This document shows positions 12,638 to 25,990 of a stretch of 64,000 bases of DNA, in pieces. Position 1 is the first letter of the stretch; each line of letters opens with the position of its first letter. The position numbers and the translations under genes were made by a program. Where the stretch lies: positions 5,070,801 to 5,134,800 of the forward strand of contig PTFA01000035.1 in assembly GCA_003342895.1 (NCBI GenBank). Reading direction: 5' to 3'. The notes below the pieces were generated by a model that worked only from the letters and a program-made list of their open reading frames with translations, was not told where the DNA came from and made no database searches. This stretch comes from Casuarius casuarius. Its lineage: Eukaryota; Chordata; Aves; Casuariiformes; Casuariidae.

Positions 12638-12682
12638 ATACGTAAGTACGTACATACATACATACATACATAAGTAAGTAAA
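12638..12682. repeat. (TACA)n tetranucleotide microsatellite
   Basis: tacg and taag variants flank about five uninterrupted taca units, giving an imperfect tetranucleotide tract. Confidence 0.9.
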
Positions 12683-13095
12683 TGCGGACACTTTGGATCC
12701 TACAGCGAGCCCCACTGTAGCACTCACTATGGGAGCAGTCAGAGAGGTTCACCGTCCTTCATAGGTTTACCAGGATATCGCTGCATGTTTGCGTAACGCC
12801 AGGGTGCTGAAGAGCATCACCTGAGTGGGTGCTTAAAGCCACAATTCAGACCACCCTAAACTTAATGTCTAGTTTAAAATAAATAAACAAACACTCGGAT
12901 AAGCCACAGGAATCTAGATTTGATTACATTTATGAGAAGTCTATTTATTACCAAAGAATATGACAATATGTTTTCCTGTAGAGAAACAACCTGTCCTGTA
13001 GGAAAGCCAGAGCTAACTCTCTAATGAATGCTAGTTGCATAGCTCCTGCCCCCCGGAAGGCTAACAACGGTGCAGACAGCCTAAGAGCACAAAAG

Positions 13096-13127
13096 AGGGG
13101 GAGGACAAAGGAGGGGAGGGAAGGGGC
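13096..13127 (+). other. Purine-rich tract with clustered G runs
   Basis: Runs of five, four, three and four G are interleaved with A. One loop is too long for a strict G-quadruplex pattern, so quadruplex formation is only a possibility. Confidence 0.35.
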
Positions 13128-15355
13128 ATAGCATATATGCCATTTTAAAGAAGAAAATAGATTTAAAATACGGCATTATAGTGCCTGCATTTTAATACTA
13201 TAAATAAAAGTCCAATATTGCAATCACAGAGTAGAGCAATAATCAATATCAACTTTTTTTAAGAGAATGGAAATAAAGTTTCTCCCTGCTAGTCACAGAA
13301 AGTACTTCTTTTTATGTGTGCCAAATCCAGCAGGAATGACACTGTTGTAATTTATGTTTCTTTGCAACGAGTTTGAAATAAGCCCAGGTCTTCCAGAGTA
13401 TTCGCTCTTTTGCTCTACAGGTTTAAACCTGCCTTGAATGTTAGAGGAACTGCACAGAATGATGGAGTACTTTGCCATTGCCACCACAGGTTCCCTTGCC
13501 TCTCCAGTAGTTTGCAAACGTTTCCCTAGAGCCTTATTCAGGTCAGTAGCTTTTAATAAATAAGTAAGGTAGCCATCAAGTAGAATAGAACAAACATAGC
13601 CTGAGCAGTAAGTATAAATATAAATATTTCTTTCCATATACGCTGCAACTGCTAATACATTAATTAAATAGAAGAAAATAGATTTAAATTATTTATTCTT
13701 AATAAATGAACCATCTGAATAATAAATAAATGTGTGTTCTATAATCATTGGGAAGCATTTTTAATAAAAGGCTTTTCTGCAGCAGGAGGGGAAGAACATG
13801 GAAGGTGGGGAAAGAACTGTATTTGCTTAAATAGCATTAAGAACCCAACTGAAGCCACAAAACTAAAATGTTGGAAATTAACACTGCCATTGTCTATAGC
13901 TTTATCCCTTATAATTGTGTGTAATGTTGCAATTTCTTTTTAAGAATGCAAATTGGAACTCTGACAATGTACGGGAAATTTAAGCCCACATTTTCTAATC
14001 ACTATAATGGAAAATGTGCAGCTAGTTCCTCAGCTTTGTTACTCAAAGCCTTAATACGGAAACTCTCTGCTTTATCATGCTCTTAAACTGCAGCAAACAT
14101 TGATCTTATTTTGGTCTCCATAACAGACTCGTGCTTTTAGTTCAAAAGCAGAATTTGCTTTTAAGATGTTATGAACCTTGCTTGGTTTATATAATGCGAG
14201 ATCACTAAATAAAATTGTCACGTGTTAATTTAATCTCACTTAATTACATAAAAATAGCTGTTTGATGGACACCTGTATAAAAGACTTGTGTCTGGCAGGA
14301 AAGGAAGATGGTAACTTGGCAGGAGATGCAACTCGGTTCTGAGCTGACGTCCTATTGTGGTCGTGCTCCCGGATGTGCTTTCTTTGGGCTGAATTATATA
14401 ACAAGTCTTGACAGCATGGTCTCTTTAACGATCCTGTGGTACTTGTTGCAAGAGGAGGCATCTTCTATCCAAATTTCTCGCTGAATGATTATATACCACC
14501 TACCTAACTTGCCCATAAAATTTTAGCTGGAGATTGTACTCTTCCATCTTCACAGGCACAGTGAGTTTATGAACACACAGCAGTGTGTTCAGTCTCCCAA
14601 AATATAAAGCAAGCAACTCTTTTCAGCTGGTCTACGGATGCAATCCACAGAGGATTGCTTGACTCTTTATCAGTGTTTATATTATTTTACTTTTAATAAA
14701 AAAAAGGATTCTCATTCTGTTTTAATATTTACCAATGAGCTAACACCTACTAGGTATTTGCCTTTTCATTTCAGTGGTGAGAGGAGGTACAAAATCCTAT
14801 TATCCTTCTTAAGCATTATCTTTTTTAGATACTTAAGGCAACATTTTTACATGATTTAATTAGAATTTGGAAGCAGAGATCATCATTTTTTTCATAACAT
14901 TGATGAAATTGTCAGCGGAGTACAAGAAAACTAGCAAATGTTTTGCTAATTTTTAATGGAAGTAACACAGGGTTTCAACTTCAACATTGGATCTAAATTG
15001 GGAAAGATATAGTACAAGATAAAAATGAATACATGGAATCCTGACCAAGTATTTTGCTTATAGCCAAGACAAACTTGAGCCAGGAAAACAGTGAAAAAAT
15101 ATTTTTTCAGTTTGTGAAGTCCATCCTTGTATTAGTTTTTTATGCCTTTTTCCAAAAATATCAGAAACACTGGGTGTAAGCCACAATTATGCATATTGTT
15201 TCGGCTTACAGTTAGCTAGATAAAGTACTCACAGTTGCTTCCCACATCCATTCACCTTCAATTACTTCCTCTTCAGTTCCGAAAGTATAACTTATGCTTT
15301 ATCTGTCCACTTCCTAAGCCTGGATCTGTACAGTGATCCAAGTCACCCCCTCCCT

Positions 15356-15368
15356 CCCCCCCAAAAAA
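15356..15368. repeat. C7-A6 homopolymer junction
   Basis: Seven C run directly into six A, preceded by further C-rich sequence. Confidence 0.9.
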
Positions 15369-18300
15369 GGAAAAAGAAAAAGAATCTCTTTACTATTCTG
15401 AAAGGTTTTTTCCTAACCCAGATAATTTTACAGAAGGGAGCCCAAACAATGATCAGGCAAATTCATCAGTTAAAGCATCGGAACTGGGGAACAGATATCT
15501 TTAATAGAGGGCAGTAACAGGTAGGTAGCGACCAGTCAAGAAAGACAACTTTTTAACCCAGGTCAGTAACAGCCAGATTAGTTTGCAAAAACAAACAAAA
15601 TTGTGATAGCTGTCTAAATGTAGAGGCAATGCAATCTCGCATTTACATTTAAAGTGTTGGCTGTTGTTTTGCGGTAAGCTGCTGTGTGTTGCCTTCGGCT
15701 TTTTTTCCCCCCACTTACTTATGCTTTTGAGAAAGATTTCAATGGAAAAATTAATGAATCATAAAAACAGGATTCCAAAATAGCCAGGATTCTTCCTTAT
15801 TTCTTTTATGAGAGTGTCATTCTTGTTATGAAAAGGGAACAACCTTTCTCTTCTCTCCTACTCTCTTGTATTTGCAATTGAGCCCCAGAAGCAATAAACC
15901 TACTCATAAGATACGGGATGATCAAAGCTGTCGCCGTGGGCCCCAGGACCTAAATCAGTGTGTGAGACAGCGTACTCGTGCCCCATTAGAAAGAGGTAGA
16001 TCAGCACCCGCACTGTGACTTGCATCAAATCGAGGAAGCGGAGTTAATGGAGGGTGCCCAGCGTAAGTGTATAGTGCTCTCTGCAGATTGTTAGATCATG
16101 AAATTGGTGCTGTTTTGCAACCAGCTGAACCAGGGGGTGTCTTTGTAACCACTTTTTATATACTCGGAGAGGGAAAAATGTGGTCTTCTGGAATACTATG
16201 TCAACGTTTTATGGGATGAACTTCATGCCTGCTGAACTTGGATGGTAGCACTGTAGATAACTTTAATATCCAGAGGAAATGAGAACTTCAGCATGCCACC
16301 AAAACTACAGCGGTCTTACTTCTTGAAAGCAAATGCCATCACCTGAAGGCAAAGCAGGCAAAAACTCTTCAAAACATTTATTCCTTCATAACCTTTCTTC
16401 TTTCTCATATTTCTTGCCTTCAAACCAACCGGTCTGTTCCTAAGTTGCCTTTCACAGAATGTACGTTCTCTAACAGCATGGTAAAGTTAGAAATGTATAT
16501 TGGTACCCTGTTCCTAGGTTTATATCTCATGTTAATTTGTGAGGGTCTCCTTTCAGCTTTCTATAGACTTTAAGCGAGACAGTAGTTCCTGTGGGCATAT
16601 GAACATGGATATTTTAATGTGTGGAGTGGGAAGAACAATAAATATCCAGCATGACCTTTGGAGCCCATCTAAAAATGCAAATTGACAGATTTTTAAAAGT
16701 ACGAGGTCAGAATTGGAGAAAAAAATAACAATATTTCTGTCCATCCTGAAGCTAACCACTGCAGCCCCCATAAAACTGCATAACAAAAATTGTATAGGAT
16801 CTGTTTTCTCATGCCCCTTCCCTTTTTCAGAACCAAAGTTCTCATACTTTTTCCCTTTTTCTTTAACTTTTAAATGAACATCTATTTTATCTTCTTCAGC
16901 CTCAAAACTTTCCATATTAATCAATACCTGCTGTTCCCACTTTCTTCTGATTTCTGTATCTTTTCTAAATGGTACTTCCTGAAGTGCTAGAACAAAGTGT
17001 CAGACTCTCAATTAGTGTAAACTAGCACAAAACCTGTGAGGATTTCACGCTGCATTTATAACAAACACGAGTTGTTCCAAAGTAACACCTAAATAGCCTC
17101 CATTTATTCATCAAGCAGCAATCACAGCTTCCCTTCACCAATTCACAGTCTTCAAAATGAAAAAGAAAGCCTTGCAGGAAAAGAATATTCTGCTACACAA
17201 ACATTGTCAAATCTGGGAATTGCTACATGGCTATTACCATCCTTGTAACTGCTGCCTTTCCTTTTATTCAGTTACCAATTTACTCTAGCAGACTGAATGT
17301 CAAAAAATGATCATGTGGATAAAGATTTTTCATTATAACTATAAACATTTTTCCTCGAGCTAAATTTGAACTAGTTACTTTCAGTAGCTGTCCTTCCACT
17401 TTTTGCTTGATGATAATTGCTTTATAATTTTCCATCTTTTTGTCCTTGTCTGATTTTGCTTGCTTAGTGTAACCATATAATCTTATACTTTGGCTATTTT
17501 GTTTTCTTGTAATGCAAATTTCTTGATGGTAACCAGTTTAGATTTTGTTCTGTTCTGTTTGCATTTTGGTGGATCACTTAGCAAGACCTGACACTCACAG
17601 CAGCTAACGACTTCCCTGGGAACCTAGGTAAAGAGTGCCATCCAGAGACACCGCGCCTCCCGGGCACGCTGCACATGGAGAACTACCTGGCCGCTCCGAG
17701 TCCTGGCACCTGCAGATTTTTTTCAGCGTTATGGGAAATAATATAATGCAAGCTGGATTTTTTTTTTTAAGACCAACACTGATCATATGTCTGCATCACA
17801 GGAGCTCAGAGTATTCGGGTGCTGTTTTCCAGCAGTCCCTCATACTGTACAGTTGCAGCTGACCTCTACTGTTCTAAGTATACTCGTTTCCTTAGCAGCA
17901 ACTGTACTCTTGTGTGTAGAAAGGAAACCTTGGTGGGTTTTGTGGTTCTGAACACAGTGACCACATCACACACAGATGAGCAAGGGCATGGACTGGAAAC
18001 AAGTCAGAGAAGTTATTATTGAAATACACTGTTTCCAAAGAGGAGAAATAATGGGAAAATTACATCAGAGAGACCTAAGGCTGAAATGCATCCACATAGC
18101 TGTCCACATGAATCCGTAAATTTCAACTTCGATAAAAATCAGCCGAAACCAAACAAATGAATTGCAATCAAGTCCCTTTTAAAAGATGAGTTTGATAGAC
18201 GCAGAGTGGCATCAGGGTGGAGTCACATATACAGGGCAGAGATGGCAGGTTCATCATTCCAGGAGACAAGATGAATTCTCAAAAATATAATCTTACTCAT

Positions 18301-18688
18301 GCCGTATTCCTGAAGTAAAGGAAGGACAACCTCCAAAGAGCTCAAATCCTGGAACAATTCCAGATGCAGCACTATCCCTTCACCATAGATTTGGATGAAA
18401 CATTATTTTTATTACTCATAGTAAACTATAAGATACGTGAGGACAAATAAGCTATTAATTTAGTCAGAGGAAAGAAAACTTCAAATCTACAATGTTTGTA
18501 CTGTTCTTGATAATGCAACAGTAGCAATATTTAAATTCCACTTATGTCTTGGCTCTCCAGAAAGGTTTAGGGTTTCCAGAAAGATTAAGCCTTTAACAGT
18601 AAAAATACCAAACACTGTAATTATTCTAAAATTCCTCAAATGATAAATTTTAATATAGAAATACAATTTCAGCAAGGAAACCCGCCCT

Positions 18689-18704
18689 CCCCCCCCCCAA
18701 AAAA
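18689..18704. repeat. C10-A6 homopolymer junction
   Basis: Ten C run directly into six A, followed by a short gagaca purine tract. Confidence 0.9.
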
Positions 18705-19939
18705 GAGACAGAGACAGAGAAAAATTGGAAGATTTTTCTACACGTGCAGTAGCTCAGGGCAAAACACCTTAAAGCAGACAGAGGGATTCTCCTGGGTGCA
18801 CTCTATGCTCCATACGGAGACTGCATCCCAATACTACCAGCTCTCATTGACCTATACTAGGTGTCAGATTAAATGGCCATTGCCAACAGTAATTTAGAGT
18901 AGTTCATTGATACGCAATGCATCCTCGCAGTCCCATTCCCTATCACTCTCTTCTGTGCTAGAAAAAGATTATAACCTGCTGCTTGAATGAGGTTAAATGA
19001 CTTATTATGCCCTTTTCATTCACCCACTTGCTGGCAACACAACACAGGATTCTGGATTAAGTATATTTCTTATTTTCCCTATAGAATATCATTAGTGAAA
19101 ACGCTCTCGTTTGGAAAATTACATTTTGCTACACTTTCAGGGAGAGTGTTGGTTGGTCTTCTGAGTAATTGAGAATTTCCTATTTTGAGGATTGTAAACT
19201 TCAGCGAAGCCTGTGGTAGCAATGAATTCAGAATGAATGCCTGAGCCCATTAGTGACTCAAATGCTACAGTTAATGGACTAACAAAATAAAAAGGCAGAG
19301 AAGCAGAGCTTCTTTTCAGAGAGCTGCATCTTCTTGCTCTCATTAGAGTCTTGCTGCAGAAACTTCAGTTTTTTCCAGTGAAATTTCTCATCATCAATAA
19401 ATAGTATAAAAATGTTGCTTAGAAGTATAGTTCAAAAAATGATTGACATTTGCATTTCATCTGTCACTGGCAATGACAAAACGGCTTCTATGTTTTACTC
19501 ACTTTTTGGTTTGAAAAGGCTGCAATTTAGTTTTGATAATACAAAAAATTATTATTGTCATATGAAAAATTATTACTCTCCAAACGCTTCTAGGACTTGA
19601 TAGCTATCAATTCATGGATGAATCAAAAGACGTGATTCAAATACCAAACAATTAAGGAGTGTAAAGTTATTTCAGATGTCCATGGATCAATAAAGAATAT
19701 CCTGTACCTTAAGTAGGTTAAAATTGCCTGTTAATCAATAGGAATTATTGATTTTGCTAAAATGTTTTTTAAGAAGTACATCATTATTTTTGCCTACTTT
19801 GGATGGAGGTTAGCAATGTCATTAATGCTCCTGGTAGCCATGCTCTGAACATAAGGCAGCTCCCCAGTGAAAGGAAGATTAAACCTGATGGTCCCCACTC
19901 GGCCAGCAAGACACAGCGCTGCTGGAGAGCTGATACGCG

Positions 19940-20674
19940 GTGGGGCTGGGCAGTGCGAGGACAGATGTGGGCCATCCACAGCTTTCACTGGGTTCAGCTG
20001 GACTCTCCGGTACCTCCTCTCCCAGGGAAAACACCTCTCACGAACCTGCCATCAGCTTCACTAAATGGCATCACAGCACATTGCGTTTGACAAAAAGACT
20101 GATGGCTGAGAGCATCCAAAATGAGCTTTCCCTGCATCAGCTCTCACCTTTAATTAAATCGATTAAGGTGTGTTTGGTTTTATTGTATATTAAACATATC
20201 AATAGTTTCTCTTGTAAGTTTTTTCCTTTAATTTTTTTCTTTCAATTTTTTATTGTAAGTTTAAGATCAGCAGCAATAGATACTAAAACAAAACAAGCAA
20301 AAAGTTGTGTTGTTAAAAGAAAGTTAACGAACAGGTGCATCTACATTTTACCTGTAGTTTGCATCAGGTGCACTTCTCAAGCAAAACTAGTTGTCCCAGC
20401 CTGCCATGCTTGGTCCACGCTGCGGCGTGACTGCAGAGCGCACGAACGGCATTTCTGTCGAGTGACACGAAAGCAGCGGCCGCGCTGCGGGCTCACGGCG
20501 CCTGCGCTCCTGCTGTTAGCAGCCGTCCTCTCCACAGCACCGCACCAGGGCTGGCCTGAAGTCAAAGCCATCAAACAGGTACAGTGGGCACAAAAGGTCC
20601 TCAGCACTCGCGGTTTCATCCCTTACCTTTCCTCCCATTGCACGGCACTACTTGCTAATGTATACACAGCTTAA
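19940..20674 (+). CDS. Open frame of 244 codons, probably fortuitous
   Basis: This is the longest open frame in the window that does not cross the assembly gap. It starts at an ATG and runs to a TAA. The predicted product has no domain I recognise. Its middle part reads through T-rich DNA, giving a phenylalanine-rich hydrophobic stretch (roughly residues 88-104), and its later part reads through the GC-rich islet at 20400-20545. Several shorter frames overlap its start in other phases. Against a gene: no recognisable homology, no promoter signal, unusual composition that simply follows local base content, and no splice structure. For a gene: a frame this long is somewhat unexpected by chance in 64 kb of vertebrate DNA. 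I rate it as most likely non-coding. Confidence 0.1.
   Translation: MGLGSARTDVGHPQLSLGSAGLSGTSSPRENTSHEPAISFTKWHHSTLRLTKRLMAESIQNELSLHQLSPLIKSIKVCLVLLYIKHINSFSCKFFPLIFFFQFFIVSLRSAAIDTKTKQAKSCVVKRKLTNRCIYILPVVCIRCTSQAKLVVPACHAWSTLRRDCRAHERHFCRVTRKQRPRCGLTAPALLLLAAVLSTAPHQGWPEVKAIKQVQWAQKVLSTRGFIPYLSSHCTALLANVYTA
20400..20545. other. CpG-containing GC-rich islet
   Basis: A GC-rich patch with several CpG (ctgcggcgtg, gcgcacgaacgg, gcggccgcgctgcgg, cggcgcctgcg) inside AT-rich sequence. No gene structure was seen. Confidence 0.5.
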
Positions 20675-23600
20675 ATGTAATTTAATGGTATGTAATTAAT
20701 TTTAGATATTGCTCTCTAAAAGTGAACACCGACCTCACAGAAAATTTGTGCATTTTTCTTGAAATCAAGTATGTCAAAACTCTGAAAGCGGACAATTAGG
20801 AAATCGAGGCAGTTATATTGTTATATAATCCTTCCTGCTACAGTCCATAGCCCCTTCTCCCTCATTTTCCTTGCCTGAGGTATCTTTTCTAGGGGTATCA
20901 AACAGAAAGATCTGTTTCTTGGATGCTGAGTTCAGACTTGCATTTCTCTCCTCGATCCCAGCCATGGGATTACTGAGTCTCTAAATCTAAATAATAGTTG
21001 TGCATGGGATTTAGTAATCCCGGGGTGACCAGAATTTTTGTTTCCTATATAATTTAAATACCTTCCAAGTACCTACTATTTTAAATGTGTATATTTAAAG
21101 TTCACATTCTGCAAATCTTTGATTAAAACTTCATTTCCAAATGTTTGCAGGAGTTAAACAAAGTCAACCTGAATTAAATTTTTAGTCCAAATGAATAATG
21201 GTCAAAGAATTTTTATGGTAGTTATCCAGCTTTGCCCGTTTTGCCTTAGTGAACTCCAGCAGAGCGGTATGTGAGGACTCCGCTACCAATTTGTTGTGTA
21301 TATTTCTTGTCATAAATGAATGTAGAGGGGTTTTGTTTGTCTCTCTGAGTGCGTTTGAAGAATTGATTGAGGAAATTTATCTCTTGAGAAAGCAAAAATC
21401 CCTAAGCTAAACTGATTGTGAACAGAAGATATTCTTGGTAAAAAAACCAGCAGAGGCTGTAGTAACCTGAGCAGTACCTGGCCTTCATTGGAGGAATTGT
21501 ATGCAGGCCACTGTCTTGCTTCTATCTGTATGCTGTCATACAAATTACTCTTTGACAGAGAGCTCATCTCTCACCAAAAACCATTATACAAACATAATTA
21601 CTACTTCTGCATCATTAATCTGAAACAGCAATATGTTTCTGCATAAAGGGAAGTGAGTTAGGAAGTTCTGCCAGTCCAGGGTATCTCAGACGTACAATAA
21701 AACTGTTAATTAACAGAACAGAGACCTACATAAGGCCTCCATAGTTTTGTAAGCTCAGTGAAAAGCAAGAACAAGGGCCAGATTGTAATTCTGGCCATGT
21801 TGCCACTTCAGTGGAAACTCCTATGAGCATAAGATACCCTGCAGCACTTTGCTGTGATTGCTGCGGTTATCAGTTCCCCGATTAATTGTCTCTTTCTTTC
21901 TTTCTTGCGCAGGCTCGCGGTGAAGTGGGAGGCAGGGTGAGACCTCAGCTCCGTGCTGCGCGACTGCGCTCGCTGGGATGCTCAGGTTCCCGGGGTCGTC
22001 TTTGTGCCCAAAGCCTTTGCAAGAAAGATTAAATGCTTCTTTCTCCCTCTGCTCCCCCCAACCTCCTTGATGCCATTTTGGAACAGGCAAATCTAGTTGA
22101 TGGCAACTTTCTAACAAATTTTTTTTCTCTTCCCCGCCCTTTTTTTTTGCATTTCTGATATCCACTATCTTCCTATTATTAAATGAGGAATTATGTATAC
22201 AACTGGATTTGTGATTAGTCTTGAAAATGAAGTAATTACTGTCTTGGAAAATACTGCTGTCTCCCCAACCTACAACCTAATTTTTCAGATTAGTGTATAC
22301 CTTAAAAGGCTTCCGATGGAGTAGCACAGGTTGATTAATCAGTTATCAACTTTTGGGAAGGGCAAAGTGGAAAAGAAATGAGAGAAAAATTTAAGAAAAC
22401 ATGAAGCCACATGAGGAGAGCAGAAGGGAAGAAATCTGCAACCATTTTTCACCTTTCCAGGTCAGAGGGAGCTTTGCATGTGAAAGAACTATAAAATTTG
22501 ACCACAAAGAGACCAATAGTACACTAAGTTTAAAAAATAAACAAGAAAGAGGTAATGCTGAATATTGCCAGTCTTCAAAGATTTTTTTTCCACTTTATGA
22601 AAAGGTGCTGGGATTGTGTTGCTGCTAAATTACCTATAAACACCTCAGCTGTATTGCTAGTAGCTCTTTTGTGATGATAATCTTGGGCACAAGTCATAAG
22701 GAAAACTACCTGAAGATGTTTAGATCTTGTGCAGCCCTCAGTAACAGGTATATGAGAGCTCTAAATAGACACTAACAATACGGGAATTTATATTGAAGAT
22801 ATTCGAGGTGATCCCAGAATTACGGGGACTCACTGCTAAGAAGCCAAGCTAATTTCAGTGAGCCCAGTTTCAAAACACTGCAGAATATACAAAATTTCAA
22901 CTCAGATGTACCGTGAAGCAGAAGGGGGATGAACTTTTTAGGCCATCATACAAGAAACAAGAAGAGACTGATTAGATATATATGAACAATAGTTACAGCT
23001 TTCATGTTATAAGTTATATTTTGCTTAATTAAATATTGATTATGTAAAGTTTCTGAGAGAAAACTGTTAGCTTGTTTGCTTTTCTTAAGAGAACTATATC
23101 AATGTTTTGGATTTTAATTCCCATGGCATCTTATAATAACAGGAACAGCAGGACAGAAAAATGAATACTGTAATCCCCACAAAAGTTGTAGTTCTGTTTT
23201 TGCTCTTCGATTGTTAAAATAATTGTAAACTATACTATTTCATCTCAGATTAATTACTGTCTTGATGAAGCAAGAACTCTTTTATAATGCAAATATTTAA
23301 TCTGGCGAAATCATTTATTACAGTGCCATGAATGGTAAAGCAAGAAAGGGCTCCTTTCAAGGCTGTGCAATCCACAGGATCAGCAACCATTGATTTCACT
23401 GAGTTTTGCTTCAAAACGTAATATCCAGAGGCCTGGAGCAAAACTTCCACTGAGTTCAGTTGCCAAGAAATCACATCTCTAATCCAGTTTGAATTAACTC
23501 ACATATGTGAAATAAGAAGTAAATCCAAGTTATTTTTCCAAAACATTTTTTTTTTTAATTGAACTCATTCTGCGCATGAAGAGCAACGGTCAGGATCCTT

Positions 23601-23769
23601 ACTGGACAAAAACGGTGAATTGTCCTTTTTTAAGAGGCTTTGCCATGAATCATTTGTAACCAGTTCCTATGCGATGCAAAGGCTCAGGCTAAGCAGTGCT
23701 CATCAATTTGGGCACTGGACGAGTAGTGGATCTCAGTGGCCTCATCTCCACTCCTAATAAAACCGGTTC

Positions 23770-23960
23770 AGGAAATGCGCTCAGGCTCTGGCCCGCTGGT
23801 CAACCGTTTGCTTGCCCGCGACCCGCTCCCCGGCCTGCTGCGGGCTCGTGCCAAGCCGCTCTCCTGGATGCTGCCCAGGCAGCCCGGGCACGGCGCGTGC
23901 CAGGGCCCTTCCCAGCACCGCTGGGCAGCAGCCGCAGGGGCACCAGAGGAGATGCCGAGG
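23770..23960. other. CpG-containing GC-rich islet
   Basis: GC-rich patch with CpG-bearing words (gcccgcgacccgc, cacggcgcgtgcc, agccgctctcc) between AT-rich flanks. Four overlapping open frames here are a by-product of composition. Confidence 0.5.
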
Positions 23961-24610
23961 AAACCACGCAGCTATTTCAGAAATAATCATGGCCTGTTTT
24001 ATCAACACATATCTTGGCTAGTTGCTTTTCTATAACAAAAGCCAGTACTATGCACTGTTGCTTTTCTGGCATATACCATGTAGAGAGTTTTCCACCTAAG
24101 CTGTTAGTTCCTCTGAATTTAAAGAAGGCTTTAGTGGTTTGCTAAATGTCTGCCAGTCTTACTGCAGCTAAAGCAAATAGCTTTGCTCCATTTTCCTTTT
24201 GTCTGTTGTTTGCAATGCTTTTGTTCCTTGTACAACTGCTTGGGTTGCAAATGCTAAATTATATTCTTCACTTAAAGATAAGGCAATTCACTGAATATAA
24301 ATGTTTTGAAAGATTTAGTGTATATGTAACAAGTTAATTATTTCAAGGCGCATAAAACAGATAATGCAGAGAGACAGAGAAAAGAAAGAATTAGAAAACT
24401 AATATATGAAATATAGTATGTATAGGCCAAGCTGTTATTTAGAGGCAAAAATGTGGATGTGTCAGCACAGAGGCTGCTAAAAAAAGAATTATAACATTGA
24501 AATGTATTTGAAAAAAAAAGTCATATTCAAGTCAATTATTTCTTCTCATTTGAAAATTTTTCACATTAACATAAAAATACTACCTGCATTCTGAGCCACA
24601 GATCAGTCAG

Positions 24611-24722
24611 AAAAAACATAAAAGAAAAATCGAGAAAGAAAGAAAGGATAAAAAGAAAGAAAGAAAAAGAAAACAAAAAATCAAACTGAGAACAAAACTG
24701 AGTTTGGAGGAGGAGGAGGAGG
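24611..24722. repeat. Purine-rich (GAAA)n tract followed by (GGA)n
   Basis: gaaa and gaaaa units from about 24611 to 24680, then five perfect GGA units from 24706. The minus-strand open frame over it is a translation of the simple repeat, rich in Phe and Ser. Confidence 0.85.
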
Positions 24723-25559
24723 CAGCATGCATTGTCTTCACAATAATCTAGCAGAGGATAAGTGAACAGTCTCAAAATCTGTGATCGCACTGTAGTTGGG
24801 GGCAAGGCAGATACATAATGTCTGCAGCATGTATCACTAGGGATTCCTCATACAATTTTAATGAGAAACCTGTTGCAGCTAGTTTTCTTAAGTAAAATAA
24901 CCGATGAATTCAAAGACGGAGAAATTTTACAAGAACATTCTCATCAATTTGTTGCCCTTCCCACCTGCTTCTCCAGATTCTCCGAGGAAGCAGGAGAATC
25001 TGAACCACGTTGTTCCTTAATTATCCTCTGCTGAAGGATTTCAAAGCATTTTGTCAAACATTTAATTAAGTCTCACAGCTACTCTCTCTTCAGAAAGGTG
25101 TTAGTACCTTTTTACAGAAAATTCTTCAATAATCAAAAGTTTCCGTGCCCACAGCAAGATCGCACAGGAAAAGCTTTATGAACCTGAAGAGCGTGTTCTC
25201 AAAAGGCAGAGGAGCAGGACAGGAGAGAGGCACCGCGATGCTGCTGCCTTCGCCCCCGTGGGAGGACAGCGCTCTGAACGCATCTCTTACAACTGTCCCA
25301 CTTACCGCCTGGGACCATCTCTTTCTGGCAGAAAAATAAGCGTCTTTCAGGAATGGTGCGTGTTACAACAAAAGGAGCAGGAAGCCCCTGCACGATGCCC
25401 TGGCTGACGCAGCTTTCATCACTCTTTGATGGACGAACAGGTGAAGGTCAGGAAAGGGGAGCTATGGGGATGATACTGCCTCTGTGGGGTGCCTTAGTGG
25501 CGCTGTCTCGAGAAGACGAGTGTTTCACTACTTGTGTCTACGCCATAAAAAGGTGTGGA

Positions 25560-25990
25560 GAAACTGCAGGGGGATTATAAAGGAGGTACAACAATGTCTA
25601 GAGAACTGAAAAATATGTTTTGCACAGACCAAATAGGAAGTTCAATCTCTTTGCTTTGTGAAAGCACATTAAGTAGGTCTGAAACCAGGCAGAATGAAGA
25701 CAAGTAAATTATGAGGTCATTCAATTTAGCAGACAAAATCAAAAAAACTTCCAAAAGCTGACACTAGAAATAAGAATTAAAAAAAAAGATTAGTTATTGC
25801 AACAGATTACCAGGAAAAAAGACAACTTCTTCAGTTCACGACATCGTTAGTGGGAGGCCAGCTACATGTCAAAAATGAAGCTGGACGTAGAAACACAAGG
25901 TAAAATGTGATAGTTCTTATTTAGCAGTTAGGTCAGCTTAATGAGCAGAATGGTTCTGCATGACCTTACAAATCTAGGAATCACTATGAA
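25560..25990 (+). mobile_element. Possible strongly decayed CR1 fragment
   Basis: Several blocks follow the order of a plus-strand CR1 3' part. These are tataaaggaggtacaacaat near 25576, aggtcattcaat near 25711, and a final block (agaatggttctgcatgacct, then caaatctaggaatcactatg) near 25947-25987 that resembles the CR1 3' terminus. The similarity is patchy and the middle is hard to align by eye. It could instead be unrelated AT-rich DNA with a short CR1-like end. Confidence 0.4.

Larger units (their letters stand above)
10961..19939. other. Long AT-rich non-coding stretch, no gene seen
   Basis: About 9 kb with no recognisable exon. The longest open frame (16553-16924, minus, 123 codons) has no start context or family resemblance. 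A TAATTA homeodomain core occurs at 10980, just right of the CpG island. Purine-rich DNA with several G runs lies at 13096-13127. Simple repeats are listed separately. The stretch could be a first intron or intergenic DNA. Confidence 0.55.
20675..25559. other. Non-coding stretch with small GC islets, no gene seen
   Basis: Mostly AT-rich. GC-rich patches at about 21910-22000 and 23770-23960 support overlapping open frames on both strands (including 21821-22165, minus, 114 codons, and 23736-24035, plus) that resemble no family. Degenerate motifs of the dispersed kind described in the findings occur near 21779, 22848 and 23377. Confidence 0.55.

Noticed and set aside
16553..16924. 123-codon minus-strand open frame with a lysine- and glutamate-rich start
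   Set aside because: The composition follows local A/T content. No family resemblance, promoter or splice sites were found.
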